DNA of 64,000 nt, from contig CAZOKJ010000008.1 of the NCBI GenBank assembly GCA_964580465.1, forward strand, positions 1-64,000. The letters are read 5' to 3'. This document shows, in pieces, positions 17,191-24,926 of this stretch. The notes under the pieces were generated by a model, which was not told the origin of the DNA, ran no database searches, and saw nothing but the letters and a program-made list of their open reading frames with translations. This DNA comes from Taishania sp964580465. Lineage in GTDB: Bacteria > Bacteroidota > Bacteroidia > Flavobacteriales_D > Crocinitomicaceae. The first letter of the stretch is position 1. Every line of letters starts with the position of its first letter. The translations under genes were made by a program, and so were the position numbers.

Positions 17191-18042
17191 TTAATGGTTG
17201 TTTGTTTTACTCATTTTTCGTCTAATAAATGCTGCAATTAGATTTAAAACTAGCACTATTGCAATTAATACCAAGGCCGTTCCATAAGCCATCGGTCGTG
17301 CTTCTTCAATGTTGGTCCCACTTGTTGCTACAACATATAGGTGATAAGGTAGTGCCATTACTTGATCAAAAATACTAGCTGGAAGATGTGGTAAAAAATA
17401 GGCCGCAACTGTGAATAAAATAGGTGCAGTTTCTCCAGATACTCTGCCTATTGATAAAATAATTCCTGTAATGATATTTGGGAAAGCAGCTGGCAAGACT
17501 ACACGAAAAATTGTTTGAAGCTTTGTTGCTCCAAGTGCTATGCTTCCCATTCGAATAGATTCAGGGACTGATTTTAAAGCCTCTTCAGTTGTTCGAATAA
17601 TCATAGGAAGCACCAATATTCCCAATGTTAATGAACCTGCAAGAATTGAATCACCAAAGCTTAATTTATTTACAAATAAAGCCATCCCAAAAAGTCCAAA
17701 TACTACGGATGGAATACTAGACAAATTAGTAGTCATTAATCGTATAAATCTTACAATCCAACCGTTGCCTGCATATTCTTGGGTGTAAATAGCAGACATG
17801 ATTCCTATTGGCACGGCAACAATCAAACTTCCTACGATGAGGTAAAAGGTTCCAACTATCGCGGGGTAAATTCCTCCTGTGGTCATCCCTTCTTTTGGAT
17901 AGCTTGTTAGAAATTCCCAATTAATCATTTGAATTCCGTTAAAAATAATGAATCCAAGAATGAAAAATAAACTTCCAATTACAATAAGAGTGAAAAATTT
18001 GAATAAATAAAATGCTACTTGTTGTTGAATTTTCTTGCTCAT
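17191..18042 (-). CDS. pstA: Phosphate ABC transporter permease PstA
   Basis: 283 residues with six predicted membrane helices. The permease coupling motif is in the segment ESIRMGSIALGATKLQTIF. It starts 2 bp from the pstC stop, so the pair is translated together and forms the transmembrane channel. Confidence 0.95.
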   Translation of the reverse strand: MSKKIQQQVAFYLFKFFTLIVIGSLFFILGFIIFNGIQMINWEFLTSYPKEGMTTGGIYPAIVGTFYLIVGSLIVAVPIGIMSAIYTQEYAGNGWIVRFIRLMTTNLSSIPSVVFGLFGMALFVNKLSFGDSILAGSLTLGILVLPMIIRTTEEALKSVPESIRMGSIALGATKLQTIFRVVLPAAFPNIITGIILSIGRVSGETAPILFTVAAYFLPHLPASIFDQVMALPYHLYVVATSGTNIEEARPMAYGTALVLIAIVLVLNLIAAFIRRKMSKTNNH

Positions 18043-18044
18043 TA

Positions 18045-19256
18045 TTAATGTGATTTAGTTGGTTTTTTTGTAATGAATTCTGACACCAATGCAATGCTCA
18101 TAGTGATGATAAATAAGATACATCCTAACAGAAATAACGATTGATAATGTGCGCCTCCTGTTGGAGCTTCTCCTAATTCAGCGGCAATTGTGGCTGGAAT
18201 CGTTCTAACCGAATCGAAAGCTGAATGAGGTATAATTGCTGCATTTCCAGTCACCATTAACACAGCCATTGTTTCACCAATTGCTCTACCCATTCCAAGT
18301 ACAATCGCAGCTGAAATTCCAGATTTTGAGTGTGGAATGATTACTTTATAAATAGTTTGCCAGTGTGTAGCTCCTAATGCTAAACTTGCTTCTTTAATTG
18401 ATTTAGGTGTGTTTCGCATCGCGTCTTCTGCTACTGAAATAATGGTAGGCAAGGCCATAATTGCAAGGATTATGCTTCCTGTTAATGCAGTCTCACCTAC
18501 AGGAATATTAGCTACTTTTTGTATAAATGGCGCAACAACTACTAAACCAAAAAAACCATAAACAACGGATGGAATCCCTGCGAGTAGTTCAATAATGGGT
18601 TTCAATATTTGACGTTGACGATTGCTAGCTAATTCGGACAAATATACAGCAACTCCCAAACCCAATGGTACGGCAATAAGTAACGCAAGGAAACTAACAA
18701 ATAGTGTTCCAACGATTAATGGGTAGGCACCAAATAACGGCGAAGGGGTAGCTGTTGGAAGCCATTCTTTTCCAGAAAAAAAATCAAAAGCTTGAATCTT
18801 TCCCATTTCGAGTTCACGGACATATTTACTCGAAGTAGGAGCAAATTCAATAGGAAAATAAACTAGACTATTTCTGTTTTCAACAATGAACTTTTCTAAA
18901 ATAGATGGAAGAAGCGCATAATCTTCCCCCATCTCACTTTCTGAATATATGGAAATAATATCATCAATACGGTAAAGCTTTATTGAATCATTCGTCCCTC
19001 CCAATTGTTGCCAATTATCAATCTCGCCATCCACTATTTTTTTTACCTTTTCAGGTGAAGGAGGAATGACTTTATTGTCCCGATGTACATACAAGCCATG
19101 TCCCTTTTCAATTGAAGGTTGTTGAAATAATCCTATGCCTTCTTTAAATAAAAAGAAACAAATGAATAAAATGACAATACTCGTTATTGTACCACTTAAG
19201 GTTATGGTTTTTTCGATGAGTTTTTCGCCAATTTTACGAACAGTTTTTCTATTCAT
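18045..19256 (-). CDS. pstC: Phosphate ABC transporter permease PstC with a periplasmic insert
   Basis: 403 residues, clearly longer than the roughly 320 of the E. coli protein. After the first membrane helix (about 22-38) comes an extra hydrophilic region (about 45-170) before the permease core, which has the coupling motif in KSIKEASLALGATHWQTIY. Within the insert, residues 74-95 (GEIDNWQQLGG) resemble residues 123-144 of the PstS encoded next to it (GKIKNWKELGG). This suggests part of a binding-protein fold. The core motifs look complete. Confidence 0.93.
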   Translation of the reverse strand: MNRKTVRKIGEKLIEKTITLSGTITSIVILFICFFLFKEGIGLFQQPSIEKGHGLYVHRDNKVIPPSPEKVKKIVDGEIDNWQQLGGTNDSIKLYRIDDIISIYSESEMGEDYALLPSILEKFIVENRNSLVYFPIEFAPTSSKYVRELEMGKIQAFDFFSGKEWLPTATPSPLFGAYPLIVGTLFVSFLALLIAVPLGLGVAVYLSELASNRQRQILKPIIELLAGIPSVVYGFFGLVVVAPFIQKVANIPVGETALTGSIILAIMALPTIISVAEDAMRNTPKSIKEASLALGATHWQTIYKVIIPHSKSGISAAIVLGMGRAIGETMAVLMVTGNAAIIPHSAFDSVRTIPATIAAELGEAPTGGAHYQSLFLLGCILFIITMSIALVSEFITKKPTKSH

Positions 19257-19261
19257 GGAAG

Positions 19262-20077
19262 TTATTTAACTGAAATGTAACCTACTTTTTCAACAATTTT
19301 TTGACCTTCTTCTGAAAGAACAAAATCAATGAATTTTTTCACTTTTGACTCTGAGCTTGTTACATAATAATAAAACAAAGGGCGAACGATTGGGTAGCTT
19401 TTGTTCTTTGCGTTTGCAACTGTTGGTTCTACGTACTTTTTTCCTTTATCGAATGAAACAGAAATTGATTTTACATTCTTATTCAAATAAGCAATTCCTA
19501 CATAAGCAATCGCGCCTTTTGTTTGACTAACAGACTGAATAATAGACCCCGTTGCTGGCATACTCATAATGCCATTCACGTAGTTTTTATTAGCCATTAC
19601 ATGTTCTTTAAAAAACTCATAGGTACCCGATGATGTTTCTCTTGAATATGGAATGATTTTTAAATCCTCTCCACCTAATTCTTTCCAATTTTTGATCTTA
19701 CCAGTAAAAATACTTTCTAATTGTTCACGTGTTAATTGACCTACTTTGTTACTAGGGTGTACTACAACAGCGAGCGCGTCATAGGCAATTACGATTTCTT
19801 TTGTTGTTTTACCACCTTCTTGTAATTTTTGACGCTCAGCAAACTTCATTTTTCTAGATAATTGAGCAATATCTGTTGAACCATCTATTAAAGCTGTAAT
19901 TCCAACTCCAGAACCTCCACCTGTAACTGTTAATTTGCTGGATGGATTTTTTTTCATAAATGCTTGCGTTTCTTCTTCTGATAATGGTAAAACAGTGTCA
20001 GATCCTTTGATTTTTTGAGCATTAGATGCAACTGTAAAACAAACTGCTGCAATGGTTAATAACATTGATTTTTTCAT
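19262..20077 (-). CDS. pstS: Periplasmic phosphate-binding protein PstS
   Basis: 271 residues with a signal peptide ending at SNAQ (20-21). Phosphate-site loops are seen in IKGSDTVLPL, TGGGSGVGI, DIAQLSRKM and SRETSSGTYEFF. It captures phosphate in the periplasm and hands it to PstCA. It is the first gene of the operon and lies 5 bp upstream of pstC. The upstream region carries a -7 element and tandem 11-bp repeats. Confidence 0.96.
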   Translation of the reverse strand: MKKSMLLTIAAVCFTVASNAQKIKGSDTVLPLSEEETQAFMKKNPSSKLTVTGGGSGVGITALIDGSTDIAQLSRKMKFAERQKLQEGGKTTKEIVIAYDALAVVVHPSNKVGQLTREQLESIFTGKIKNWKELGGEDLKIIPYSRETSSGTYEFFKEHVMANKNYVNGIMSMPATGSIIQSVSQTKGAIAYVGIAYLNKNVKSISVSFDKGKKYVEPTVANAKNKSYPIVRPLFYYYVTSSESKVKKFIDFVLSEEGQKIVEKVGYISVK

Positions 20078-20097
20078 ATTCTAATTTTTATTTACCG

Positions 20098-20105
20098 CAA
20101 AATTA
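20098..20105 (-). promoter_or_regulatory. -7 element of the pst operon promoter
   Basis: Minus-strand TAATTTTG matches TAnnTTTG 20 bp upstream of the pstS ATG. No TTG occurs at the normal -33 spacing, as expected of an activator-dependent promoter. Confidence 0.55.
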
Positions 20106-20114
20106 TAGCGGAGT

Positions 20115-20158
20115 TGTTACGATTTATGTTTAATTATATTACGATTTTGTTACAATTT
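20115..20158 (-). promoter_or_regulatory. Putative Pho box: four phased 11-bp units
   Basis: Plus-strand units begin at 20115 (TGTTACGATTT), 20126 (degenerate), 20137 (TATTACGATTT) and 20148 (TGTTACAATTT), all exactly 11 bp apart. On the coding strand this reads as 7-bp TGTAACA/CGTAATA-type half sites separated by AAAT, the 7+4 layout of enterobacterial Pho boxes. Binding by the adjacent PhoB homologue is inference. Confidence 0.6.
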
Positions 20159-20168
20159 CACTTCCAGT

Positions 20169-21434
20169 CTAGAATTTATATTGTAACCTGAAAGTGAAAA
20201 CATTGTCTTTAATTTCTTTGTTGAAATGAATTAAATTGGAAGATTTTTCATTGATAGTCCAATCATAATATGCTGTAGCTCTTAAATGATTGTTTATTCT
20301 CCACATTAGCCCAAATCCAAACGTTTGATACAGAATATCTGCTTTTCCTGTGTCGTTTAAACCAATATCGTTTTTAGAGACTTTAACATTAGGGTCATAA
20401 TATTCATACTTTGTGATGAGTGAAAGCGGTATACTTCCTAGGTCTTGAATAAGTGTAACATATCCACCTCTAAAACTCCTGATATAAGTGTCGGCCGTCG
20501 GTATTGTTGAATAATTAGGACTTTTTGAGTCGTTTTTATTCCCTGGTTGATTTCCTAAGATAAACTCGCCGTATAACTGTGTCAGACCTAAAACAGAAGC
20601 TGTGTTTAATTGAAATTCTACACCCAAGTATTCGCGTTTTGCAAATTTACCTTTGTAGGATGAATCACTGTCTTTTACAAACGAATTACCAACCATTTTG
20701 TAGTTATTCTCAGAGCCTTGATAGGTTCCTCCATTATAATAAGAAACTCCTGCACCTAACGTAATTTTATCGTTAAAATTTTTAGCAACAGACAAACGAG
20801 TGATAACGTCTTTTCTATTGTCTAAATCTAATTTTATTCCGTTTCCTCCGATTGCTGCAACCTCCAATTTTAAGATGTTCCAAGGTGATTTTTTACTTGC
20901 TTGAAGAGTTAACATGGCTCCCAAATCGCGCTCGTCAGGAAAAAGGGTTGTCAGAATTGTAGCTCGTTCTGGCGCAGCTCTTTTGGTTGAAGAGTAAGCT
21001 ATTTCGTAACCAAAAGGTCGATTAAAAACACCTACTTTAATGGAATTTGTACCGAACCATGGATCTTTTATGGAAAGATAAGCATCTTTTAGTCCAATAC
21101 CTTTCTCTGTAATGTCTAGTTGAAAAACACTAGATATAATTTTGTGCTCGTATTCTAATTTTATTCTTCCCCTTCGAATGCCAAAACGATAAAAATCCTT
21201 TTCATTGGTATTTCCTCCACCTACTTTTAAAGATGCATCTTTTTGCCCGTACTGAAACTGGGTTTGGATGTATCCAGAAAACTTGAATTGTTTTAGTAGC
21301 TTTATCTCGGCTGCATTCTCTTGTGTTTGCTGATCAATTCTTTTTAAAGTGTCTAGAGTAGAATTTGGGTCTGTTTGTTGAGCAAATGTTGTTAAAGTTA
21401 ACATAACGCAGCTCAATGTTGCTAATTTATTCAT
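20169..21434 (-). CDS. Phosphate-selective porin (OprO/OprP family)
   Basis: 421 residues with a signal peptide (ending near TFAQQ), a short coiled segment (RIDQQTQENAAEIKLL) and a long region of alternating beta strands ending in the outer-membrane C-terminal Phe (FRLQYKF). FSGYIQTQFQYG and RRGRIKLEYEH are typical of the porin O/P family. It would let phosphate cross the outer membrane before capture by PstS. It is transcribed toward pstS, 91 bp from its start, from its own promoter with a matching Pho-box-like repeat. Confidence 0.9.
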   Translation of the reverse strand: MNKLATLSCVMLTLTTFAQQTDPNSTLDTLKRIDQQTQENAAEIKLLKQFKFSGYIQTQFQYGQKDASLKVGGGNTNEKDFYRFGIRRGRIKLEYEHKIISSVFQLDITEKGIGLKDAYLSIKDPWFGTNSIKVGVFNRPFGYEIAYSSTKRAAPERATILTTLFPDERDLGAMLTLQASKKSPWNILKLEVAAIGGNGIKLDLDNRKDVITRLSVAKNFNDKITLGAGVSYYNGGTYQGSENNYKMVGNSFVKDSDSSYKGKFAKREYLGVEFQLNTASVLGLTQLYGEFILGNQPGNKNDSKSPNYSTIPTADTYIRSFRGGYVTLIQDLGSIPLSLITKYEYYDPNVKVSKNDIGLNDTGKADILYQTFGFGLMWRINNHLRATAYYDWTINEKSSNLIHFNKEIKDNVFTFRLQYKF

Positions 21435-21460
21435 CTTACTTTTACTTTTATAATTCGCTA

Positions 21461-21468
21461 CAAAAGTA
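21461..21468 (-). promoter_or_regulatory. -7 element of the phosphate porin promoter
   Basis: Minus-strand TACTTTTG fits TAnnTTTG, 26 bp before the ATG. No -33 TTG at the usual distance. Confidence 0.5.
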
Positions 21469-21499
21469 GATTGAACTTATTGCGACTTGTTTGCGTTTT

Positions 21500-21521
21500 T
21501 GTTACAATTTTATTACATTTA
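21500..21521 (-). promoter_or_regulatory. Putative Pho box upstream of the porin gene
   Basis: Plus-strand TGTTACAATTT then TATTACATTTA, 11 bp apart. The 14-mer TTTTGTTACAATTT (21497-21510) is identical to 20145-20158 upstream of pstS. Confidence 0.6.
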
Positions 21522-21529
21522 CAGAAGTG

Positions 21530-22456
21530 CTAAGTTAGAGATTTAAACTTCTTTTCAAATTGCTCTTTTTGTTCTTTTTTTAATGCTTCTAAATCTGATG
21601 GAGTTTCTCGCTTCCATCGTTTATGCGACCACAACCAATAAGCAGGTTTTTCCTTTATACACTTTTCGAGCATGTGCGTATGTTGTTCAGTGATTGCTCC
21701 CCACGCTAGAGTTGCTGGTTGCTCCGTAATAAGTGTTAACTCCATTTCGTAGTAGCCGCGCTTCACTTTTCTAGTGTGATAAAAGACTACTGAAAAATCA
21801 TATTGATGTGCCATTAATTCTGCTCCAAACAGTACTGCAGTTTGTTGATGCAAAAACTCCATCCAATAACTTTTTCGTGAATCCCCTGGAGATTGATCAG
21901 AAAGTGTTAAAATGGCTATGCGCTCATTTTTATGTTGCAAAATTGCTTCTTTAAAATTTTTGGAATGAATGACCTTCATGCCGTAGCGTTCTCTTCGCTC
22001 ATTCACTTTTTTATCCCAAAACTTAGAACTCAATGGCATGCCAATTCCTAATGCTTGATGTGGAAACAAGAAGTTCTGAGCACTTATGAGCCATTCCCAA
22101 TTGTTGTAATGACCTGAAACCAATAATACATTTTTATCTTTGTCATAGAGCTCTTGCATTAACTCAGGATTTTTAACCTGATAGCGTTTACGCAATTCTT
22201 CTTTAGAAATACTAAGATTTTTGATTCCCTCCGCTAAGATGTCGGTAAAATGGTGGTAGAATTCCCACATTATTTGTCGGTGTTCTTTCGCTGATAATTC
22301 TGGAAATGACCGTGTGATGTTACCAAGAATTACTTTTTTTCTATAAGGAAAAATGCGAAACAATAAATAAAGAATATCTGACAGCAAGTACAAGCTCCAC
22401 AGCGGAAGTTTAGAAAGTGGAAAAACAAAACAGTAATATGCTATTTTAGCTCCCAT
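21530..22456 (-). CDS. Lipid A biosynthesis-type acyltransferase (LpxL/HtrB family)
   Basis: 308 residues from the ATG at 22456, which overlaps the rarA stop by one base (TAATG). A longer start at 22468 would overlap by 13 bp. The catalytic HxxxxE motif is HYNNWE (H116, E121), preceded by an N-terminal membrane anchor. Other family features are GMPLSSKFWDKK and SDQSPG. The enzyme transfers a secondary acyl chain onto lipid A precursors at the inner membrane. Coupling to rarA looks like translational reinitiation and not a shared function. Confidence 0.88.
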   Translation of the reverse strand: MGAKIAYYCFVFPLSKLPLWSLYLLSDILYLLFRIFPYRKKVILGNITRSFPELSAKEHRQIMWEFYHHFTDILAEGIKNLSISKEELRKRYQVKNPELMQELYDKDKNVLLVSGHYNNWEWLISAQNFLFPHQALGIGMPLSSKFWDKKVNERRERYGMKVIHSKNFKEAILQHKNERIAILTLSDQSPGDSRKSYWMEFLHQQTAVLFGAELMAHQYDFSVVFYHTRKVKRGYYEMELTLITEQPATLAWGAITEQHTHMLEKCIKEKPAYWLWSHKRWKRETPSDLEALKKEQKEQFEKKFKSLT

Positions 22457-23727
22457 TATCGATTCCACATTTTTTTAATAACTTGTGAAATTTCTTGCTC
22501 TTTGTTGCTGCTTCCTGCTTGATAGAAGCGATTGTTTTGCATCCCTTCGGGAAAGAAATTTTGCACTACAAAATTACCAGGATAGTCGTGTGAATATTTA
22601 TATTCTTCGCCATATCCTAATTCTTTCATTAATTTCGTTGGGGCATTTCTTAGTGTAAGTGGAACGGACAAATTTCCTGTTCTTCTCACTTCTTCTTGCG
22701 CGCGATTAATCGCCATGTAAGCAGCGTTTCCTTTTGGTGATGTTGCTAAATAAATAGTGCATTGTGCCAAAATAATACGAGATTCAGGCCAACCTATTGT
22801 TTGAACTGCTTGAAAACAGTTGTTAGCCATCAATAAGGCATTCGGATTGGCTAAACCAATGTCTTCTGAAGCACTGATTATTAATCGTCGGGCAATGAAT
22901 TTAGGGTCTTCACCTCCTTCCACCATGCGGGCTAACCAATAAATAGCTGCGTCTGGATCGCTCCCTCGAATGGATTTAATAAATGCTGAAATAATATCGT
23001 AATGTTGTTCGCCATCTTTGTCGTATCGAGCTAAGCTTTGCTGAGCAACAGATTCAATGATTTCATTGGTGATGACTATCTCCTTTTGCTGTTGGAATGT
23101 TCCAATAATGATTTCAAAAACATTGAGCAATTTCCGTGCATCACCACCTGAAATAGCTAATAATGAACTCGTTTCCTTGAGGGTTATTTTTTTTGTTTTT
23201 AACAAGGAGTCTTCTCGAATGGCCTTTTCCAATAACTGTTGTAAGTCTTCTTTGGTGTGATTTTCCAAAACATAAACTTGACAACGAGAGAGTAGTGCAG
23301 AAATAACTTCAAAAGAAGGGTTTTCAGTGGTTGCACCAATTAATGTGATGGTTCCTTTTTCTACTGCTCCAAGTAGTGAATCTTGCTGAGCTTTTGAAAA
23401 ACGGTGAATTTCATCAATAAACAAAATAGTTCCTCCTTGTTGAAACATGCCTTGACGCTCAACGGTTTGAATGATTTCACGTACATCTTTTACGCCTGAA
23501 GATATGGCAGAAAGTGTGTGAAAAGGTCTGTTTAGGTGCTTGGCAATGAGGTTAGCCAAGGTTGTTTTTCCAACTCCGGGTGGACCCCAGAATATCATCG
23601 AAGGAATCACACCGGAATTCAAAGCTAACCGTAAAGAAGCGTCTCTTCGAAGTAAATGCTGTTGTCCAATGTAATCATCTAATGACTTTGGACGCATGCG
23701 TTCTGCTAAAGGGGCATTAAAATTCAT
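22456..23727 (-). CDS. rarA: Replication-associated recombination ATPase RarA (MgsA)
   Basis: 423 residues, an AAA+ clamp-loader-like ATPase. Walker A GPPGVGKT is at 48-55, Walker B is ILFIDEIHRF, sensor 1 is IGATTENPSF, and the C-terminal tetramerisation region contains PKGNAAYMAINRA. RarA acts at stalled replication forks. The region upstream of its start is the GC-rich tandem array. Confidence 0.96.
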   Translation of the reverse strand: MNFNAPLAERMRPKSLDDYIGQQHLLRRDASLRLALNSGVIPSMIFWGPPGVGKTTLANLIAKHLNRPFHTLSAISSGVKDVREIIQTVERQGMFQQGGTILFIDEIHRFSKAQQDSLLGAVEKGTITLIGATTENPSFEVISALLSRCQVYVLENHTKEDLQQLLEKAIREDSLLKTKKITLKETSSLLAISGGDARKLLNVFEIIIGTFQQQKEIVITNEIIESVAQQSLARYDKDGEQHYDIISAFIKSIRGSDPDAAIYWLARMVEGGEDPKFIARRLIISASEDIGLANPNALLMANNCFQAVQTIGWPESRIILAQCTIYLATSPKGNAAYMAINRAQEEVRRTGNLSVPLTLRNAPTKLMKELGYGEEYKYSHDYPGNFVVQNFFPEGMQNNRFYQAGSSNKEQEISQVIKKMWNR

Positions 23728-23810
23728 TGTGTCTTTGTTTCCTTTTTGACCAAAGTGCTAAATTAAGCTTTTTTCTGTAAAGAGTTGCGATATTTGTTTT
23801 TTTTTGAAGT

Positions 23811-24240
23811 GGATGGAATGTGGATGGAACGCGGATGACGCGGATTGGACGGATTTTCGCGGATTTTTTTTGGGATGGAACGCGGATGACGCGGATTGGA
23901 CGGATTTTCGCNNNNNNNNNNNNNNNNNNNNNNNNNNNNNNNNNNNNNNNNNNNNNNNNNNNNNNNNNNNNNNNNNNNNNNNNNNNNNNNNNNNNNNNNN
24001 NNNNNNNNNNNTCGCGGATTTTTTTTGGGATGGAACGCGGATGACGCGGATTGGACGGATTTTCGCAGGATTTTTTTGGGATGGAACGCGGATGACGCGG
24101 ATTGGACGGATTTTCGCAGGATTTTTTTGGGATGGAACGCGGATGACGCGGATTGGACGGATTTTCGCGGATTTTTTTTGGGGATGAAACGCGGATGAAA
24201 CGCGGATGGGACGGATTGGACGGGTTTTCGCGGATTGGGC
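23811..24240. repeat. GC-rich tandem array, 51-bp unit, with assembly gap
   Basis: The unit contains GGATGGAACGCGGATGACGC, then GGATTGGACGGATTTTCGC and a run of 7-8 T. Copies are spaced exactly 51 bp (phase points 23824, 23875, then 24030, 24081, 24132), with a last, degenerate one at 24184 (52 bp). Two variants differ at the junction (CGCGG with 8 T, CGCAGG with 7 T). It is strikingly GC-rich for this genome. Because 51 is a multiple of three, long open frames run through it, but no gene is evident. The 646 bp between rarA and the HYC_CC_PP gene hold only this array, the gap and the promoter at 24339. Confidence 0.92.
23912..24011. other. Assembly gap (100 N) inside the tandem array
   Basis: Placeholder gap. 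The repeat phase shows that the true copy number is unknown. Confidence 0.99.
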
Positions 24241-24338
24241 GAAATAGGGCTGTCATTTTATACTCGTAATCTTTACATAATTTTGTTTAAATCTTACATC
24301 TTTTTGTAAAATGGTGACAATTAACAAGTTTTTTACAA

Positions 24339-24366
24339 TTGTTTTCATCAAACTTGCTTAAATTTG
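24339..24366 (+). promoter_or_regulatory. Promoter of the HYC_CC_PP-TonB receptor locus
   Basis: TTG (24339-24341), 17 nt, TAAATTTG (24359-24366). The ATG follows 7 bp later, so the leader is very short. Confidence 0.65.
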
Positions 24367-24373
24367 TGACTAA

Positions 24374-24856
24374 ATGTGGAATAAATTCAAAAATAGTACT
24401 CGTCTAAGTGTCATTTATTTGACTTTAATGACTTTTGTGATTGCCAACATTGGTATGGCAGTTTATACGCATTCGTGTACGATTTCTGGAATTGAAAAAT
24501 CCATGTTTGTGAAAATGGAAGATCCGTGTGACGTTAAACACGAACATCCAGAACAGGCACCAATTGCTCCAACTTGTTGTCACATTCCTGAGTCTAATGA
24601 GTTGACGATGGATGATGGGTCTTGTTGCACCACGGATACAAACGTGGTTGTCCTCCAAACAGATTCTATATTCGACAATGCTGCTGTTAAGTTGTTGTTG
24701 AATGATATCTCTTTTGTTCCTTTTGAACCTGTTTTTTACGCGTTATATGTTGTTCCTGTTATCGAATCAAAGGAAGTAACAACTATTCATAAAAATAAAC
24801 CACCAAGTTATCAAAACCGTGATTTGCAGTCATTGCATCAGGTTTACATCATTTGA
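24374..24856 (+). CDS. HYC_CC_PP-like Cys-rich membrane-anchored protein
   Basis: 160 residues. One membrane segment (about 12-31) is followed by H-S-C (THSCTISG), a His/Cys-rich stretch with two CC pairs (APTCCHIP, GSCCTTD) and a C-terminal PP (NKPPSYQNRD). This arrangement fits the small HYC_CC_PP family found in Bacteroidota next to TonB receptors. Cys and His clusters suggest metal binding, probably copper, but that is inference. It is upstream of and codirectional with a TonB receptor and a secreted metal-binding-domain protein. Confidence 0.75.
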   Translation: MWNKFKNSTRLSVIYLTLMTFVIANIGMAVYTHSCTISGIEKSMFVKMEDPCDVKHEHPEQAPIAPTCCHIPESNELTMDDGSCCTTDTNVVVLQTDSIFDNAAVKLLLNDISFVPFEPVFYALYVVPVIESKEVTTIHKNKPPSYQNRDLQSLHQVYII

Positions 24857-24926
24857 TTATATGTCTCAAAGCCTTAAAAAACGAAGGTTAATTTATTTTG
24901 ACAGACATCAATTATAATCAAATTTC

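Noticed and set aside
23811..24240. Tandem array as a CRISPR
   Set aside because: The units are contiguous and near identical throughout, with no variable spacers and no cas gene nearby.
23717..24256. Long open frames on both strands through the tandem array
   Set aside because: The 51-bp unit is a multiple of three, so any frame without a stop in one unit stays open. The frames include the N gap, overlap the rarA start and encode only a 17-residue repeat.
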